Positions 25,355-34,415 of a DNA stretch of 64,000 nucleotides are shown in pieces. The notes beneath the pieces are model-generated. The model was not told the DNA's origin. It made no database searches and saw nothing but the letters and a program-made list of their open reading frames with translations. Source of the stretch: Paenibacillus artemisiicola. GTDB lineage: Bacteria > Bacillota > Bacilli > Paenibacillales > Paenibacillaceae. The DNA is taken from positions 248,001 through 312,000 of the forward strand of contig NZ_JAGGDJ010000005.1 in NCBI RefSeq assembly GCF_017652985.1, in the 5' to 3' direction. A program made the translations under genes and the position numbers. Position 1 is the first letter of the stretch, and each line of letters begins with the position of its first letter.

Positions 25355-27211
25355 ATGGAGCGCGAGCGCATATCGGCCGCGTTGGCCGCCGGCGCGCCGG
25401 GAGGGGCCGGGCTGTTGTTTCCGGAAGGCGGGCAGGACGAATTTTGGCGGCAGGTGAACGAAACCGACGATTACCGCGAAGCCGCCGCGGAAATCCGCGA
25501 AGAGGGGCGGAGGCTGCTCGGCGAACCGATTCTCGAGCCGACCTACGCGCAGTTCGCGACGTTCGAGCGGACGGGCCACCGGCTCGCCTACGAACAGGTC
25601 TACTTCGCGAAACGGCGAAGGCTGAACACGATGGCGCTCCTGACGCTGCTGGAGCCCGGGAACGAAGCCTGCCGCGGGGCGCTGCAGGACATCGTCTGGT
25701 CGATTTGCAACGAATATACGTGGTGCCTGCCGGCGCATCTGCGCGGCGCCGCGGAGACGGACGGCGGGCTGGCCTTCGCCGTCGAATCCCCCGAATGGAG
25801 CCGCCGGGAACGGGATGCGCGCATCGATCTCTTCGCGGCGGAGACGGGCTTCGCGCTCGCCGAAATCTCGGTGCTGACGGACGGGGCGCTCCCGCCGCTG
25901 CTGCGGAGCCGCATCGAGGAGGAAGTCGTCGGCCGGCTGTTCAAGCCGTACCTGCGGCAGGGGCCCTACTTCTGGGAAACGGCGGAGCATAACTGGGCGG
26001 CGGTCTGCGCCGGTTCCGTCGCGTCCGCGGCGCTGCTGCTGCTGCCGCATTCGGAGTCGCTGACGGCGATCGTCGGCAAGGCGCTCGGCACGATGGAGCA
26101 TTACTTGGCCGGCTTCGGCGCCGACGGCGCTTGCCTGGAAGGGATCGGGTACTGGAATTACGGCTTCGGCTACTATGCGTACTTCGCGGATTTGCTGAAG
26201 CAGCGGACGAAGGGCGGCATCGATCTCTTCCGCGGCGACAAAGTCCGGCGGATCGCCGAGTTTCAGCAGAAGGCGTATCTGGACAGCGGGACGACGGTGA
26301 ATTTCTCGGACTCCGCCGGGCACGCCTACGTCCAGATCGGCCTGTCGCATTACTTGGCCGGCCTCTATCCCGGCATCGCGGTCCCGCCGGACGCGCTGCG
26401 GGCGCCGTACGCGGACGACCATTGCAGCCGCTGGGCGCACGCGCTGCGCAACGTGCTCTGGTTCGATCCCGCGCTGCGGGGCGCCGATTGGGCGGATGGC
26501 GATTATTATTTGCCGGACGCGCAGTGGCTCGTCGGCCGGAAGACGACCGGCCGCGGGCGCTTCGGCTTCGCCGCCAAGGCCGGCCGCAACGACGAACCGC
26601 ACAACCATAACGATATCGGGCAGTTCATGCTGACCGCGGACGGCGAGACGTTCGTCTGCGATCTTGGCAGCGGCGAGTACACGGCCGAATATTTCGGCGC
26701 GGGGCGCTACGGATACGCCTGCAACGGGTCGCAGGGCCACTCCGTTCCGGTCGCGGACGGGCGCGGGCAGACGGAAGGCGCGCGGAGCGCCGCGCGGGAC
26801 GTCGCCGCGTCGATCGGCGAGGAGGCGGACGAGCTCCGGCTCGAACTGGCGGACGCCTACCGCGCGCCGGGGCTGGAATCGCTGCGCCGGCGGCTGGAAT
26901 GGCGCAAGACCGAGCTGCCGCTGCTCGTGCTGGAGGACGAGTGCCGGTTCGGCGACGCGCCGGGGACGTTCGCGGAACGCGTGGTGACCCGGCTCGAGCC
27001 GGTCCTGCGCGACGACGCCCGCGTGACGCTGCAGGGCAGGGCGGGCCGCCGGCTGGTCATCGCCTACGACGACGGCGAGCTGGAGGCGAGCGCCATGCGG
27101 CATGTCATGCGCGGCCACGACGGCCGGGACACCGTCTGGCACGCCGTCGAGTTCGCGAGCCGGCGGCCGAAGACGGCGCACCGGGTCAGGCTGGAATTCC
27201 GGTTTGAATAA
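25355..27211 (+). CDS. Heparinase II/III-like polysaccharide lyase
   Basis: A 618-residue protein with an N-terminal (alpha/alpha) toroid and a C-terminal beta-sandwich. Family hallmarks are WETAEHNWAAVCAG (about residue 207) and the beta-domain entry AKAGRNDEPHNHNDIGQF (about 408). Relatives cleave uronic-acid-containing glycans by beta-elimination, leaving unsaturated ends. No signal peptide, so it acts on imported oligosaccharides. It is followed by an unknown protein and a GH88 hydrolase, which would process the unsaturated ends; this is a coherent operon. Confidence 0.88.
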   Translation: MERERISAALAAGAPGGAGLLFPEGGQDEFWRQVNETDDYREAAAEIREEGRRLLGEPILEPTYAQFATFERTGHRLAYEQVYFAKRRRLNTMALLTLLEPGNEACRGALQDIVWSICNEYTWCLPAHLRGAAETDGGLAFAVESPEWSRRERDARIDLFAAETGFALAEISVLTDGALPPLLRSRIEEEVVGRLFKPYLRQGPYFWETAEHNWAAVCAGSVASAALLLLPHSESLTAIVGKALGTMEHYLAGFGADGACLEGIGYWNYGFGYYAYFADLLKQRTKGGIDLFRGDKVRRIAEFQQKAYLDSGTTVNFSDSAGHAYVQIGLSHYLAGLYPGIAVPPDALRAPYADDHCSRWAHALRNVLWFDPALRGADWADGDYYLPDAQWLVGRKTTGRGRFGFAAKAGRNDEPHNHNDIGQFMLTADGETFVCDLGSGEYTAEYFGAGRYGYACNGSQGHSVPVADGRGQTEGARSAARDVAASIGEEADELRLELADAYRAPGLESLRRRLEWRKTELPLLVLEDECRFGDAPGTFAERVVTRLEPVLRDDARVTLQGRAGRRLVIAYDDGELEASAMRHVMRGHDGRDTVWHAVEFASRRPKTAHRVRLEFRFE

Positions 27212-27298
27212 GGCGCTCGCCAACGCGCGGCTTGCGCGCTGAAGAGACGCCGCGAGGCCAACGGTTCGATATCGATTCTTGCGGAGGAGGAATGGGAC

Positions 27299-28963
27299 AT
27301 GACGACGAACATGCTGCCGGACCGCGAGGCGCGCCTGCGCGAAATCGCGCGCGGCGCTGCCGTCCGGGCTTTCGGACTGCCTGTACGGCCGAGCGGCCTA
27401 TGGTTTCACGGCGATATCCGCGACAACTTCTATTACGCCTCGCATCTCTTCGCGGCGGCGGCCGACCCGGAGACGGACCTGCCGTTCGACCGCGCCGAAG
27501 CGAAGGCGGCGGCGGTCCGCGTGCTCGGCGAGGTGCTGGCGCTGCAGAACGCCGACCCGGCCGCCGAGCCGTACGGCCATTGGCCGCTCGGCCTCGACCC
27601 GTCGCCGCGGGAGGCGCGGCCGAACCCGCTGCCGGCGGAATTGATGGCCGGCTTGATGGCTTATTTCGCCGCCCGGTACGACGCCGCGCTGCCGGAGGCG
27701 CTGCGCGCGGCGTTCCGCGAAGCGCTGGCGCACGCGTACCGGAGCCGCTTCTACGACAAGCCGCTGCGGGCATTCAACCATCACGAAGCCAAGTACACGG
27801 CGCTCAAGCTGATCTTCGGCCGCCGGTTCGCGGATGCGGCGCTGCTCGCGGACGGACGGCGCAGCCTGAAGCGGACGCTGGCGCATGTCCGCGAACGGGG
27901 GATGGCCGAATACGGGGCGCTGCCTTGGTTCTGGCATTGGGTGCAAGCGTTCACATGCGCGCTGGCGCTGGCCGGGGACGGCGGCGGGCGCGAGGACGAG
28001 GAAGAGCGGGCCGACCTGCGCGGGCTGCTCGATTGGCTCTGGAACGAGCGGGCGCTCTATTACCTGAAGGGCGCCTGGGCCGCCCCGCATTCCCGCGCGC
28101 TGGCGCACGACCTGCCGAAGGACGGCAACGTGCTGTTCGACTACGCGCAGTTCGGCGATTTTCCGCTGCCGGACGACCTGCCCCGCCTGGAATATGCCGG
28201 TCTGCTGTTCTACGAGGCGCCCGAGGAGGCGCGCCGCACGGCGCTCGACCGCCGGAAGCCGGCCGAGGTGCGGAAGCGGATCGCGAGCGAAGACGGCGGC
28301 GAAGAGACGGCGCTGCACGCGTACACGTATATAACGGCACGGTTCGCCGCGGGCGGCGTGCTAGAGCGGCGCGAGGAGTTCGACAACGAGCAGCACCGCT
28401 GGGACGTCACGCTGCCGCTGCTGGCGTCCGGCAGCGTCAACAAGGCGTATTTCTTCCATCCCGGGCGGGGTTACGCGGAAGGCGACCCCCGTCACCGCAG
28501 CGGCCATGAGCAAGTGCTGTTCCACAAGAACGTCGTCATGGCGCTGTACGACATTCCGGAGACGGAGGACGGGCGGATCGTCGGCGTCCTGCCGAAGGGC
28601 GAATGGATCGCCGCGGGCAACGCCCTGCATGCGCTCGTGAACGACGTGTATTTGACGGTCTATCTCATGCAGCCGTTCGCGCTGCGGGAGGAATCCGACC
28701 GGATGACGGTGGTCTGCGCCGGCCGGCGGCACGGCGTCGTGGTGGAGGCCATGTCGGCGGAGGACGCGGACTGCATGGGCATCGACGGCCTGGAGGCGCT
28801 GATCGCCGGCCGGAAGCAGCGTCCGCCCGTCTTCGGCGACGGCGAGGCGCTCCGCATCGATTACGTGACCCGGCAGGGGCAGCCGCTGCGGCTGCAATGG
28901 GACGACGCACATGGGACGCCGGCAAGCGAACCGGCGAATTCGGGAGGAGGCGCATGGCGATGA
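27299..28963 (+). CDS. Uncharacterised protein of the glycan operon, possibly toroid-fold
   Basis: A 554-residue soluble protein I do not recognise. The N-terminal two-thirds is helical with Trp/Tyr/His-rich segments (LWFHGDIRDNFYYASHLF, NHHEAKYTALKLIFGRRF, WFWHWVQAFTCALAL) like the carbohydrate-binding clefts of (alpha/alpha) toroid lyases. The C-terminus looks beta-rich. It lies between a heparinase-like gene and a GH88 gene, the latter overlapping its stop (ATGA). A lyase or hydrolase on the same glycan is inferred from context only. Confidence 0.7.
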   Translation: MTTNMLPDREARLREIARGAAVRAFGLPVRPSGLWFHGDIRDNFYYASHLFAAAADPETDLPFDRAEAKAAAVRVLGEVLALQNADPAAEPYGHWPLGLDPSPREARPNPLPAELMAGLMAYFAARYDAALPEALRAAFREALAHAYRSRFYDKPLRAFNHHEAKYTALKLIFGRRFADAALLADGRRSLKRTLAHVRERGMAEYGALPWFWHWVQAFTCALALAGDGGGREDEEERADLRGLLDWLWNERALYYLKGAWAAPHSRALAHDLPKDGNVLFDYAQFGDFPLPDDLPRLEYAGLLFYEAPEEARRTALDRRKPAEVRKRIASEDGGEETALHAYTYITARFAAGGVLERREEFDNEQHRWDVTLPLLASGSVNKAYFFHPGRGYAEGDPRHRSGHEQVLFHKNVVMALYDIPETEDGRIVGVLPKGEWIAAGNALHALVNDVYLTVYLMQPFALREESDRMTVVCAGRRHGVVVEAMSAEDADCMGIDGLEALIAGRKQRPPVFGDGEALRIDYVTRQGQPLRLQWDDAHGTPASEPANSGGGAWR

Positions 28964-30087
28964 ACCGGGAGACCGAGTGGGTCGAGGAAGCATGGGCGCG
29001 GACGGTGGACAAGGTGAAACGGACGAGCGGGCGGATCGGCAGCGGGTACCCGCACGCGAGCGTAAACGGCCGTTACGCGCTGGAGGCGCCGGACTGGTGG
29101 ACGGCCGGCTTCTGGCCGGGGCTGCTCTGGCTGCTGCACGACGGAAGCGGGGAGGCATCCTTCCGGCAGCTGGCCGAGGCTTGCGAGGAAGGGCTCGACG
29201 CCGTGCTGGCCGCCTACGACCAGCTCGATCACGACGCGGGCTTCATGTGGACGCTGACGAGCGTCGCGCGGTATAAGCGGTACGGCGCGGAGGACTCGAA
29301 GAACCGCGCGCTGCTCGCCGCCGGCCAGCTGGCCGGGCGATTCAACCTGAAGGGGAATTATATCCGCGCCTGGAACACGTGGCGGGCGGGCGACGACAAC
29401 GCGGGCCTCGCGATCATCGACTGCGCGATGAACATGCCGCTGCTATTCTGGGCTTCGGCCGAGACGGGCGATCCCCGCTTCCGGCACGTGGCCGAGGCGC
29501 ATCTGGACACGGTGCTGCGGGAATTCGTGCGCCCGGACGGCTCCGTGTACCATATCGTCCGGTTCGATCCCGGGACGGGCGAGCGGCTCGAGCGGATCGG
29601 CGGTCAGGGCTTCGCGCCGGAATCCGCCTGGTCGCGCGGCACGGCTTGGGCGCTCTACGGCTTGGCGCTCGCCTATCGCCATACCGGCCGGACCGCGTAT
29701 TTGGACGGCGCGAAGCGCGTGGCGCATTTCTTCGTCGCCCATCTGCCGGAAGACGGCGTGCCGCACTGGGATTTTCGCCTGCCGGAAGGCGCCGAGCGCT
29801 TCCGCGACACGTCCGCTGGCGCTTGCGCCGCCTGCGGCCTGCTGCTTCTGGCGGATTGCGCGCCGGCGCACGGCGCGCCTTACCGGGCGGCGGGCGTCCG
29901 GATGCTGGAGTCGCTGTACCGCAACTACGGCGCCTGGGACGACGACGGGGAGGAAGGGTTGATCCGCGGCGGTACCAGCATTTATCCCGAGCGCAAAAAC
30001 GTCGACGTGCCGCTCATCTACGGCGATTATTTCTTCACGGAAGGACTGGCGCGCTTGAAGGGCGCGGCGGCCATCGCCTGGGAGTAG
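28960..30087 (+). CDS. GH88 unsaturated glucuronyl hydrolase
   Basis: A 375-residue (alpha/alpha)6-barrel enzyme that removes the unsaturated uronic acid left by polysaccharide lyases, by hydrating the vinyl ether. The two key aspartates are visible: Asp92 in LDHDAGFMW and Asp154 in IIDCAMNMP, corresponding to Asp88 and Asp149 of the Bacillus enzyme. The ATG at 28960 sits nine bases after GGAGGAGG and overlaps the previous stop; the ATG two codons earlier is too close to the ribosome site. It completes a lyase-hydrolase operon. Confidence 0.92.
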   Translation: MNRETEWVEEAWARTVDKVKRTSGRIGSGYPHASVNGRYALEAPDWWTAGFWPGLLWLLHDGSGEASFRQLAEACEEGLDAVLAAYDQLDHDAGFMWTLTSVARYKRYGAEDSKNRALLAAGQLAGRFNLKGNYIRAWNTWRAGDDNAGLAIIDCAMNMPLLFWASAETGDPRFRHVAEAHLDTVLREFVRPDGSVYHIVRFDPGTGERLERIGGQGFAPESAWSRGTAWALYGLALAYRHTGRTAYLDGAKRVAHFFVAHLPEDGVPHWDFRLPEGAERFRDTSAGACAACGLLLLADCAPAHGAPYRAAGVRMLESLYRNYGAWDDDGEEGLIRGGTSIYPERKNVDVPLIYGDYFFTEGLARLKGAAAIAWE

Positions 30088-30227
30088 CGGCGCTTCGTTC
30101 GCGATAGTCGGGTTGCACGAGGGGGTCGCTCGCTTGTTCGTAACGGTTCCATGCCGCGATTTTGTAGACTGCGCGCGGGAAGTCCGCGACGGGCGAGACG
30201 ACGATTTTACGAGGGAGAGGAGCGAGC

Positions 30228-30416
30228 ATGTATTTTTGTTTAAAGTGTCAGCGTCTCCACGAGCGCGCCGTGCCCGGGGCGGCCATGACGTCCGGCTTCG
30301 TTTACCGGGACTGGACGCTCGTGCCCGCGGGGATTTGTTCGGAGCCGCCGGCCGCCGCCCCGAAGGACGGCGAGGACAAACGGCCGCTCGAGGGCGCCGG
30401 GCTGATCTTGGCGTAA
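30228..30416 (+). CDS. Small Cys-rich protein
   Basis: A 62-residue protein beginning MYFCLKCQRLHE, with a CxxC pair (Cys4, Cys7) and a third Cys near residue 37, suggesting a small metal-binding or zinc-ribbon fold. The ATG follows GGGAGAGGAG, and a terminator lies 35 bp after the stop. No relation to the glycan operon is evident. Function unknown. Confidence 0.55.
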   Translation: MYFCLKCQRLHERAVPGAAMTSGFVYRDWTLVPAGICSEPPAAAPKDGEDKRPLEGAGLILA

Positions 30417-30451
30417 GCCGGCCCGGGGCGCGTACCGGAGCGAGGACCGAA

Positions 30452-30487
30452 AAGGACCGGAGCAGGCATGGGCCAGCTCCGGTCCTT
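30452..30487. terminator. Bidirectional terminator
   Basis: Perfect 12-bp stem (AAGGACCGGAGC with GCTCCGGTCCTT) and a 12-nt loop, between the Cys-rich gene and the convergent P-loop gene. The 3' side is only moderately T-rich. Confidence 0.65.
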
Positions 30488-30510
30488 CTCGTCTTATTGG
30501 CGCCGCGTCG

Positions 30511-31101
30511 TCAGCCGCCGCCGAGCACGAAGCGCTCGAGGCCGGCCAGCTTCGCGTCCGTGAACGGCCCCGAATTGTCGAAGTCGAGGACGGAGCCCGG
30601 CGGAAGCGGCCAGGCGATCGTCCTGCGCCGCAGCGCGCGCCGGAACTCGTCCCAATGGCCCAGCTTCCATGCGTCGAGCGCGGATCCCCGCGCTTCGATG
30701 CGCGTCCGGTAATCGTCGTCTCCCGGCAGGAAGACGGAGACGACCTTGACGTTCGCGTCGCCGGCGGACGCGCCGATGCGGGCGAGTTCGCGGTCCAGCC
30801 AGGCCGGGTCCTCCGTCTCCTTCGTGAACGGGCCGATCACGACGGCATCGAGGCCGAGGGCCAGCTGCTGCAGCGTGGCGTCCATCGTGATCCGGTAGCC
30901 CAGATCGCGGCAATGTTCCTTATAGAACGGCGAGTCCCGGTCCTCCGGGTCCTTGCCGGCAAGCGTCATGATCGCCTCCGCCGCCGGCCGGAGCAGCGTG
31001 TCCATGTCGAGGAACGCGCCGCCGTGCCGGCGTACCCACGCTTCGGCCAGCGTCGTTTTCCCGGCGCCGGCCGGGCCGACGAAAAAGAGCAGCTTGCGCA
31101 T
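30511..31101 (-). CDS. P-loop kinase-like ATP-binding protein
   Basis: A 196-residue protein with Walker A GPAGAGKTT at residues 8-16, an LDMD segment after it, and VVIGPFTKE in the core, as in small-molecule kinases of the AAA_33/chloramphenicol-phosphotransferase type. I chose the ATG at 31101, which has GGAGG about nine bases upstream; the open frame upstream runs into a simple repeat and is not protein-like. The substrate is unknown. Monocistronic. Confidence 0.8.
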   Translation of the reverse strand: MRKLLFFVGPAGAGKTTLAEAWVRRHGGAFLDMDTLLRPAAEAIMTLAGKDPEDRDSPFYKEHCRDLGYRITMDATLQQLALGLDAVVIGPFTKETEDPAWLDRELARIGASAGDANVKVVSVFLPGDDDYRTRIEARGSALDAWKLGHWDEFRRALRRRTIAWPLPPGSVLDFDNSGPFTDAKLAGLERFVLGGG

Positions 31102-31207
31102 GCGTCCACCTCCGGTCCGTTTGATCGTCATAAGCGCTTGTGAGCTTGTACCGACATTGTAGCACAGGGGAAGCCGGGAGCGCGCGGCCGCGGGCGGGCG
31201 AAGGGGC

Positions 31208-31345
31208 GAACGAAAGAATGAAAGAACGAATGAAAGAACGAAAAAACGAAAGAACGAAAGAACGAAAGAACGAAAGAACAAAAGGACGAACGGACAAACG
31301 GACGAACGGTTGAACGGTTGAACGGACAAACGGACGAACGAACGG
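31208..31345. repeat. Purine-rich tetranucleotide microsatellite
   Basis: About 138 bp of four-base period sequence, first alternating GAAC and GAAA, then shifting to GGAC/GAAC/AAAC. The plus strand is nearly free of T. It occupies most of the 410-bp gap between the P-loop gene and the apionate-lactonase-like gene; I see nothing else there. Confidence 0.95.
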
Positions 31346-31511
31346 AGATGCTTATCGGACGGAGAGCGGCATCGCGGAGTTTTTACCGCCCGCCGCAAGG
31401 GAGCGCTTGCAGCCGCGGCGAATACATCCGGTAATCGGGAAGCGTCCCCGCCTTTGCCCAAGGGGGGCCATGATGCCATTCGATGAACAAGCGAGCAAAG
31501 GAGGCGAAAGC

Positions 31512-33440
31512 ATGACAGACGCGCAACAACTCCGCCTGCTCCGGTACGGGTCCCCGGATCCGCTGCCCGAGCGGCACGCGCTGCGGGCAGGTCCGCTGAC
31601 GGCCGTTTTCGAGGAGGGCGGCCTGCGGTATATCCGGTTCGGGGATGTCGAGATCGTCCGGGGCTTGTACGCCGCGGTGCGAGACCGCGACTGGGGGACG
31701 GTCCGGCCGGCGTTCCGGAACGTCGAGATCGCGCAGGACGCGGATTCGTTCCGCGTCCGGTTCACGGCCGAGCACCGGCGGGGCGACATCGATTTCACGT
31801 GGGAGGGCGTCATCGACGGCAGCGCGGAAGGGACGATCGCGTTTTCGTTCGACGGCGCGGCGCATGCCGCGTTCCTGAAGAACCGGATCGGCTTCTGCGT
31901 GCTGCATCCCGCCGCGCTGGCCGGCACGCCCGTCGAGACGGAGACGCCGGAGGGCACGGTCGTCGGCGCCTTCCCGGAGCGGATCTCGCCGCATCAGTCG
32001 TTCCGGGAGCTGCGGGCGATCCGGCACGAGGTCCGCCGGGGGCTCACGGCGGAGCTGCGGTTCGACGGCGACCTGTTCGAGATGGAGGATCAGCGCAATT
32101 GGACTGACGATTCGTATAAAACGTACTGCACGCCGCTGGCGCTGCCGTATCCGGCGGCCGTGCACGCGGGCGACCGCATCCGGCAGACGGTGACGCTGCG
32201 CCTGATCGGCGACCGCGCGCCGTCCGGGAGGACGCAAGCGGCGGCCGACGCGCCGCATGTAGAACTGCTGGACCGGCCTGCCGGCCGGCTTCCGCGCATC
32301 GGCCTGGGCAGCGCGCCCGGGCGGGAGCTGGAGCCGCTCGAGGCGGAGAAGCTGCGCCTGCTGCGGCCCGCGTTCCTGCACGCGACGGTCCGGCTCGGCG
32401 AGCCGGATTGGCAGGCGGAGCTCGACGCCGCCGCGCGCAATGCCCGGCAGCTGGACTGCGGGCTGGAGCTGGAGGCGCTGCTGCCGGACGGCGCGGACGA
32501 TGGCGAGCGGGCGGCGGAGCGGCTCGTCGGGGCCATCGCTTCGGGGAGGCTGCGGGTCGACGCCGTCTACCCGTACCGCGTCTCCGCGTACGTCGCCGAC
32601 GAAGCGCTGCTGGCGCTGCTCGCTGCCCTGCGGAGCGCCGCGGGGGTGACGTTCCGCGTCGGCGGCGGGACGCGGGCGTACTTCGCCGAGTTCAACCGCG
32701 CCGCGCTGCCGCTCGCGGCGATGGAAGCGGCGACGTTCGCGCTGAACCCGCAGGTGCACGCGTTCGACGCGGCTTCGATGGCCGAGGCGGCGTCGGCCCA
32801 GGGCGCGGCCGTGCGCAGCGCCCGCGCGATCGCGCCGGGCGTGCCGCTCGCCGTCGGTCCGATCACGCTCAAGCCGCGGCTGAATCCGAACGCGTCGAGC
32901 CCCGAGGCGGCCGCCGCCGCCGAGAACCGCGCGAACCGCGAGGACGCGCGGCAGCGCTCGCTCTTCGGCGCGGGCTGGACGCTCGGCAGCCTGAAGAGCC
33001 TCGCGGAAGCCTCGGCCGACCGCGCGTGCTACTACGAGACGGCGGGAACGCTCGGCTTGCTGCCGGAAGGCGGGGCGGGCGAATACCCGCTGTACCACGT
33101 GCTGGCCTGCGCGGGGGCGCTGCAGGGGGAGATAACCGAAGCGTGCCTCGTGCGCGACCGGCTGTCGTACGAGGCGCTGGCCGTCCGGGACGCCGACGGC
33201 CGGCGCACGCTGCTGCTCGCGAATTACACGGACGCGCCGCTGCGGCTCCGCGTGCGCGCGCCGTCCTTCCGTCCCGGCCGTCTGCGGCTGCTCGACGACC
33301 GCGGCTTGCCTTGCGCCGGCGCGGGCGAGACCGCCGGTCCGTACCCTCGGCTCGCGGACGCACCGCCGCCGGACGTCCTCGACGGCAGCTTCGAGCTGGA
33401 ACTGCGGCCGTTCGCGTTTGCCGTCGCGGAGGAGGAGTAA
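31512..33440 (+). CDS. apnL: D-apionate lactonase-like protein
   Basis: A 642-residue soluble protein whose N-terminal domain carries segments I associate with D-apionate lactonase: RFGDVEIVRGLY, DRDWGTV, RIGFCVLHP, and MEDQRNWTDDSYKTYCTPL near residues 190-210. The middle is TIM-barrel-like and the C-terminus beta-rich. ApnL hydrolyses apionolactone during breakdown of D-apiose, a branched sugar of pectic rhamnogalacturonan II. The start ATG at 31512 follows AAAGGAGGCG. It follows an arabinofuranosidase, lyase and GH88 set, supporting a plant-cell-wall role. No apiose dehydrogenase of the usual type is visible nearby. Confidence 0.78.
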   Translation: MTDAQQLRLLRYGSPDPLPERHALRAGPLTAVFEEGGLRYIRFGDVEIVRGLYAAVRDRDWGTVRPAFRNVEIAQDADSFRVRFTAEHRRGDIDFTWEGVIDGSAEGTIAFSFDGAAHAAFLKNRIGFCVLHPAALAGTPVETETPEGTVVGAFPERISPHQSFRELRAIRHEVRRGLTAELRFDGDLFEMEDQRNWTDDSYKTYCTPLALPYPAAVHAGDRIRQTVTLRLIGDRAPSGRTQAAADAPHVELLDRPAGRLPRIGLGSAPGRELEPLEAEKLRLLRPAFLHATVRLGEPDWQAELDAAARNARQLDCGLELEALLPDGADDGERAAERLVGAIASGRLRVDAVYPYRVSAYVADEALLALLAALRSAAGVTFRVGGGTRAYFAEFNRAALPLAAMEAATFALNPQVHAFDAASMAEAASAQGAAVRSARAIAPGVPLAVGPITLKPRLNPNASSPEAAAAAENRANREDARQRSLFGAGWTLGSLKSLAEASADRACYYETAGTLGLLPEGGAGEYPLYHVLACAGALQGEITEACLVRDRLSYEALAVRDADGRRTLLLANYTDAPLRLRVRAPSFRPGRLRLLDDRGLPCAGAGETAGPYPRLADAPPPDVLDGSFELELRPFAFAVAEEE

Positions 33441-33466
33441 GATAGCAGTCGGGTATTTCAGTTGCG

Positions 33467-33486
33467 GAGAGAGAGAGAGAGAGAGA
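33467..33486. repeat. (GA)10 dinucleotide microsatellite
   Basis: Ten uninterrupted GA units just after the apionate-lactonase-like gene, followed by an A-rich stretch. It is transcribed in front of the terminator. Confidence 0.95.
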
Positions 33487-33503
33487 AAAATAAAAAGAGA
33501 AAT

Positions 33504-33540
33504 CCCGGCGATTCATTCATCGGGGCTTTTCTATTTTCTT
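33504..33540 (+). terminator. Intrinsic terminator of the apionate-lactonase-like gene
   Basis: A hairpin with CCC/GGG and CGAT/ATCG stems separated by a two-base bulge and a TCATTC loop, followed by CTTTTCTATTTTC. Confidence 0.65.
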
Positions 33541-33600
33541 GCGCATCTCAAGGTTGAGAGAAAGCCGTGGAAATGCGCCGCCTGTTTGCGTCTTGGCTCG

Positions 33601-33642
33601 AAAAAGACCCCTCCGGATGCGGGGCGGCGGGGCGCGGTCTTT
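33601..33642 (-). terminator. Terminator of the minus-strand hypothetical gene
   Basis: AAAGACC pairs with GGTCTTT around a GC-rich interior. On the minus strand it ends in a T5 run. Confidence 0.65.
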
Positions 33643-33667
33643 GTTTTGCTTTGCGATTTGGCAGTCG

Positions 33668-34270
33668 CTACATGCGAATAACGATTTCGCGGCCGGTCGG
33701 CATTTGCTCTCCGCGCCGTTCGTATTCCCGGAACGTGAACGCGAGTCCCGCCAGATCGTCGGGCAGCGGCGGGGAGACGATATAATCGTGGGCGTGGTGG
33801 CCGCCATGGCTGCTGCCGGCCGGTGAACCGCATTCATAGCCATCGCCGACGGTCAGCTCGTAGTACCGGTAGCGCCGCGATCGGTCGAAGGCCGCGTCTT
33901 CTTCCTCGCTGCGATCGATCGTAAAATGCACGACGCTCGCGTTTTCGTACTGCCGAACGAACGGGACGGCGTAGACGGCTTCGCCGAACTCCGTTTGCCT
34001 GGCGACGAGGAGGTTTTTGCGAAAGCCGGCCGGCTCGACGATCGGGCGATACAGTCTCTCGTCCATCAGCAAGCCGAACACATACTTCAACTGATCCTCA
34101 TACAAGCCGTTGTCCGCAGCCCACGCCTCGATATACGCGAAGGGCGGGTAGCCGGGGCGGTTGTCCGAGACGTTCTTTCGTTTCTTGAGCAGCACGCAGA
34201 GCGCCTCGTCGATGGCCTTGATCCGCTCGTCGTAATGCTCCGTTGGCCGTTGATAGGGCATCCGTTTCAT
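33668..34270 (-). CDS. Conserved-looking hypothetical protein
   Basis: A 200-residue soluble protein that I do not recognise. The N-terminal half is charged and helical (DERIKAIDEALCVLLKKRKN); the C-terminal half is beta-rich with several aromatic and acidic residues and a His/Gly-rich loop (SSHGGHHAHDY). The ATG has a strong ribosome site (GGAAGGAGG). A TATACT -10 box lies upstream at 34307-34302 without a convincing -35 box. Function unknown; monocistronic. Confidence 0.65.
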   Translation of the reverse strand: MKRMPYQRPTEHYDERIKAIDEALCVLLKKRKNVSDNRPGYPPFAYIEAWAADNGLYEDQLKYVFGLLMDERLYRPIVEPAGFRKNLLVARQTEFGEAVYAVPFVRQYENASVVHFTIDRSEEEDAAFDRSRRYRYYELTVGDGYECGSPAGSSHGGHHAHDYIVSPPLPDDLAGLAFTFREYERRGEQMPTGREIVIRM

Positions 34271-34415
34271 CGAATTCCTCCTTCCGGAACCTTATGAGAC
34301 TAGTATACCCTTATTTTGGAAGAAGACGAAGATAGAACTTCGGGCGCGAGCGGCGCGATCGGCGGAGGAAGTGCAGGGGGCGCGGAAAACAACGTCAAAC
34401 TGCGGTCGAAGCGGG

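Noticed and set aside
31102..31479. N-terminal extension of the P-loop protein through the microsatellite
   Set aside because: It would encode a Phe/Arg/Ser/Leu repeat from simple-sequence DNA. The ATG at 31101 has a good ribosome site and begins exactly at the Walker fold.
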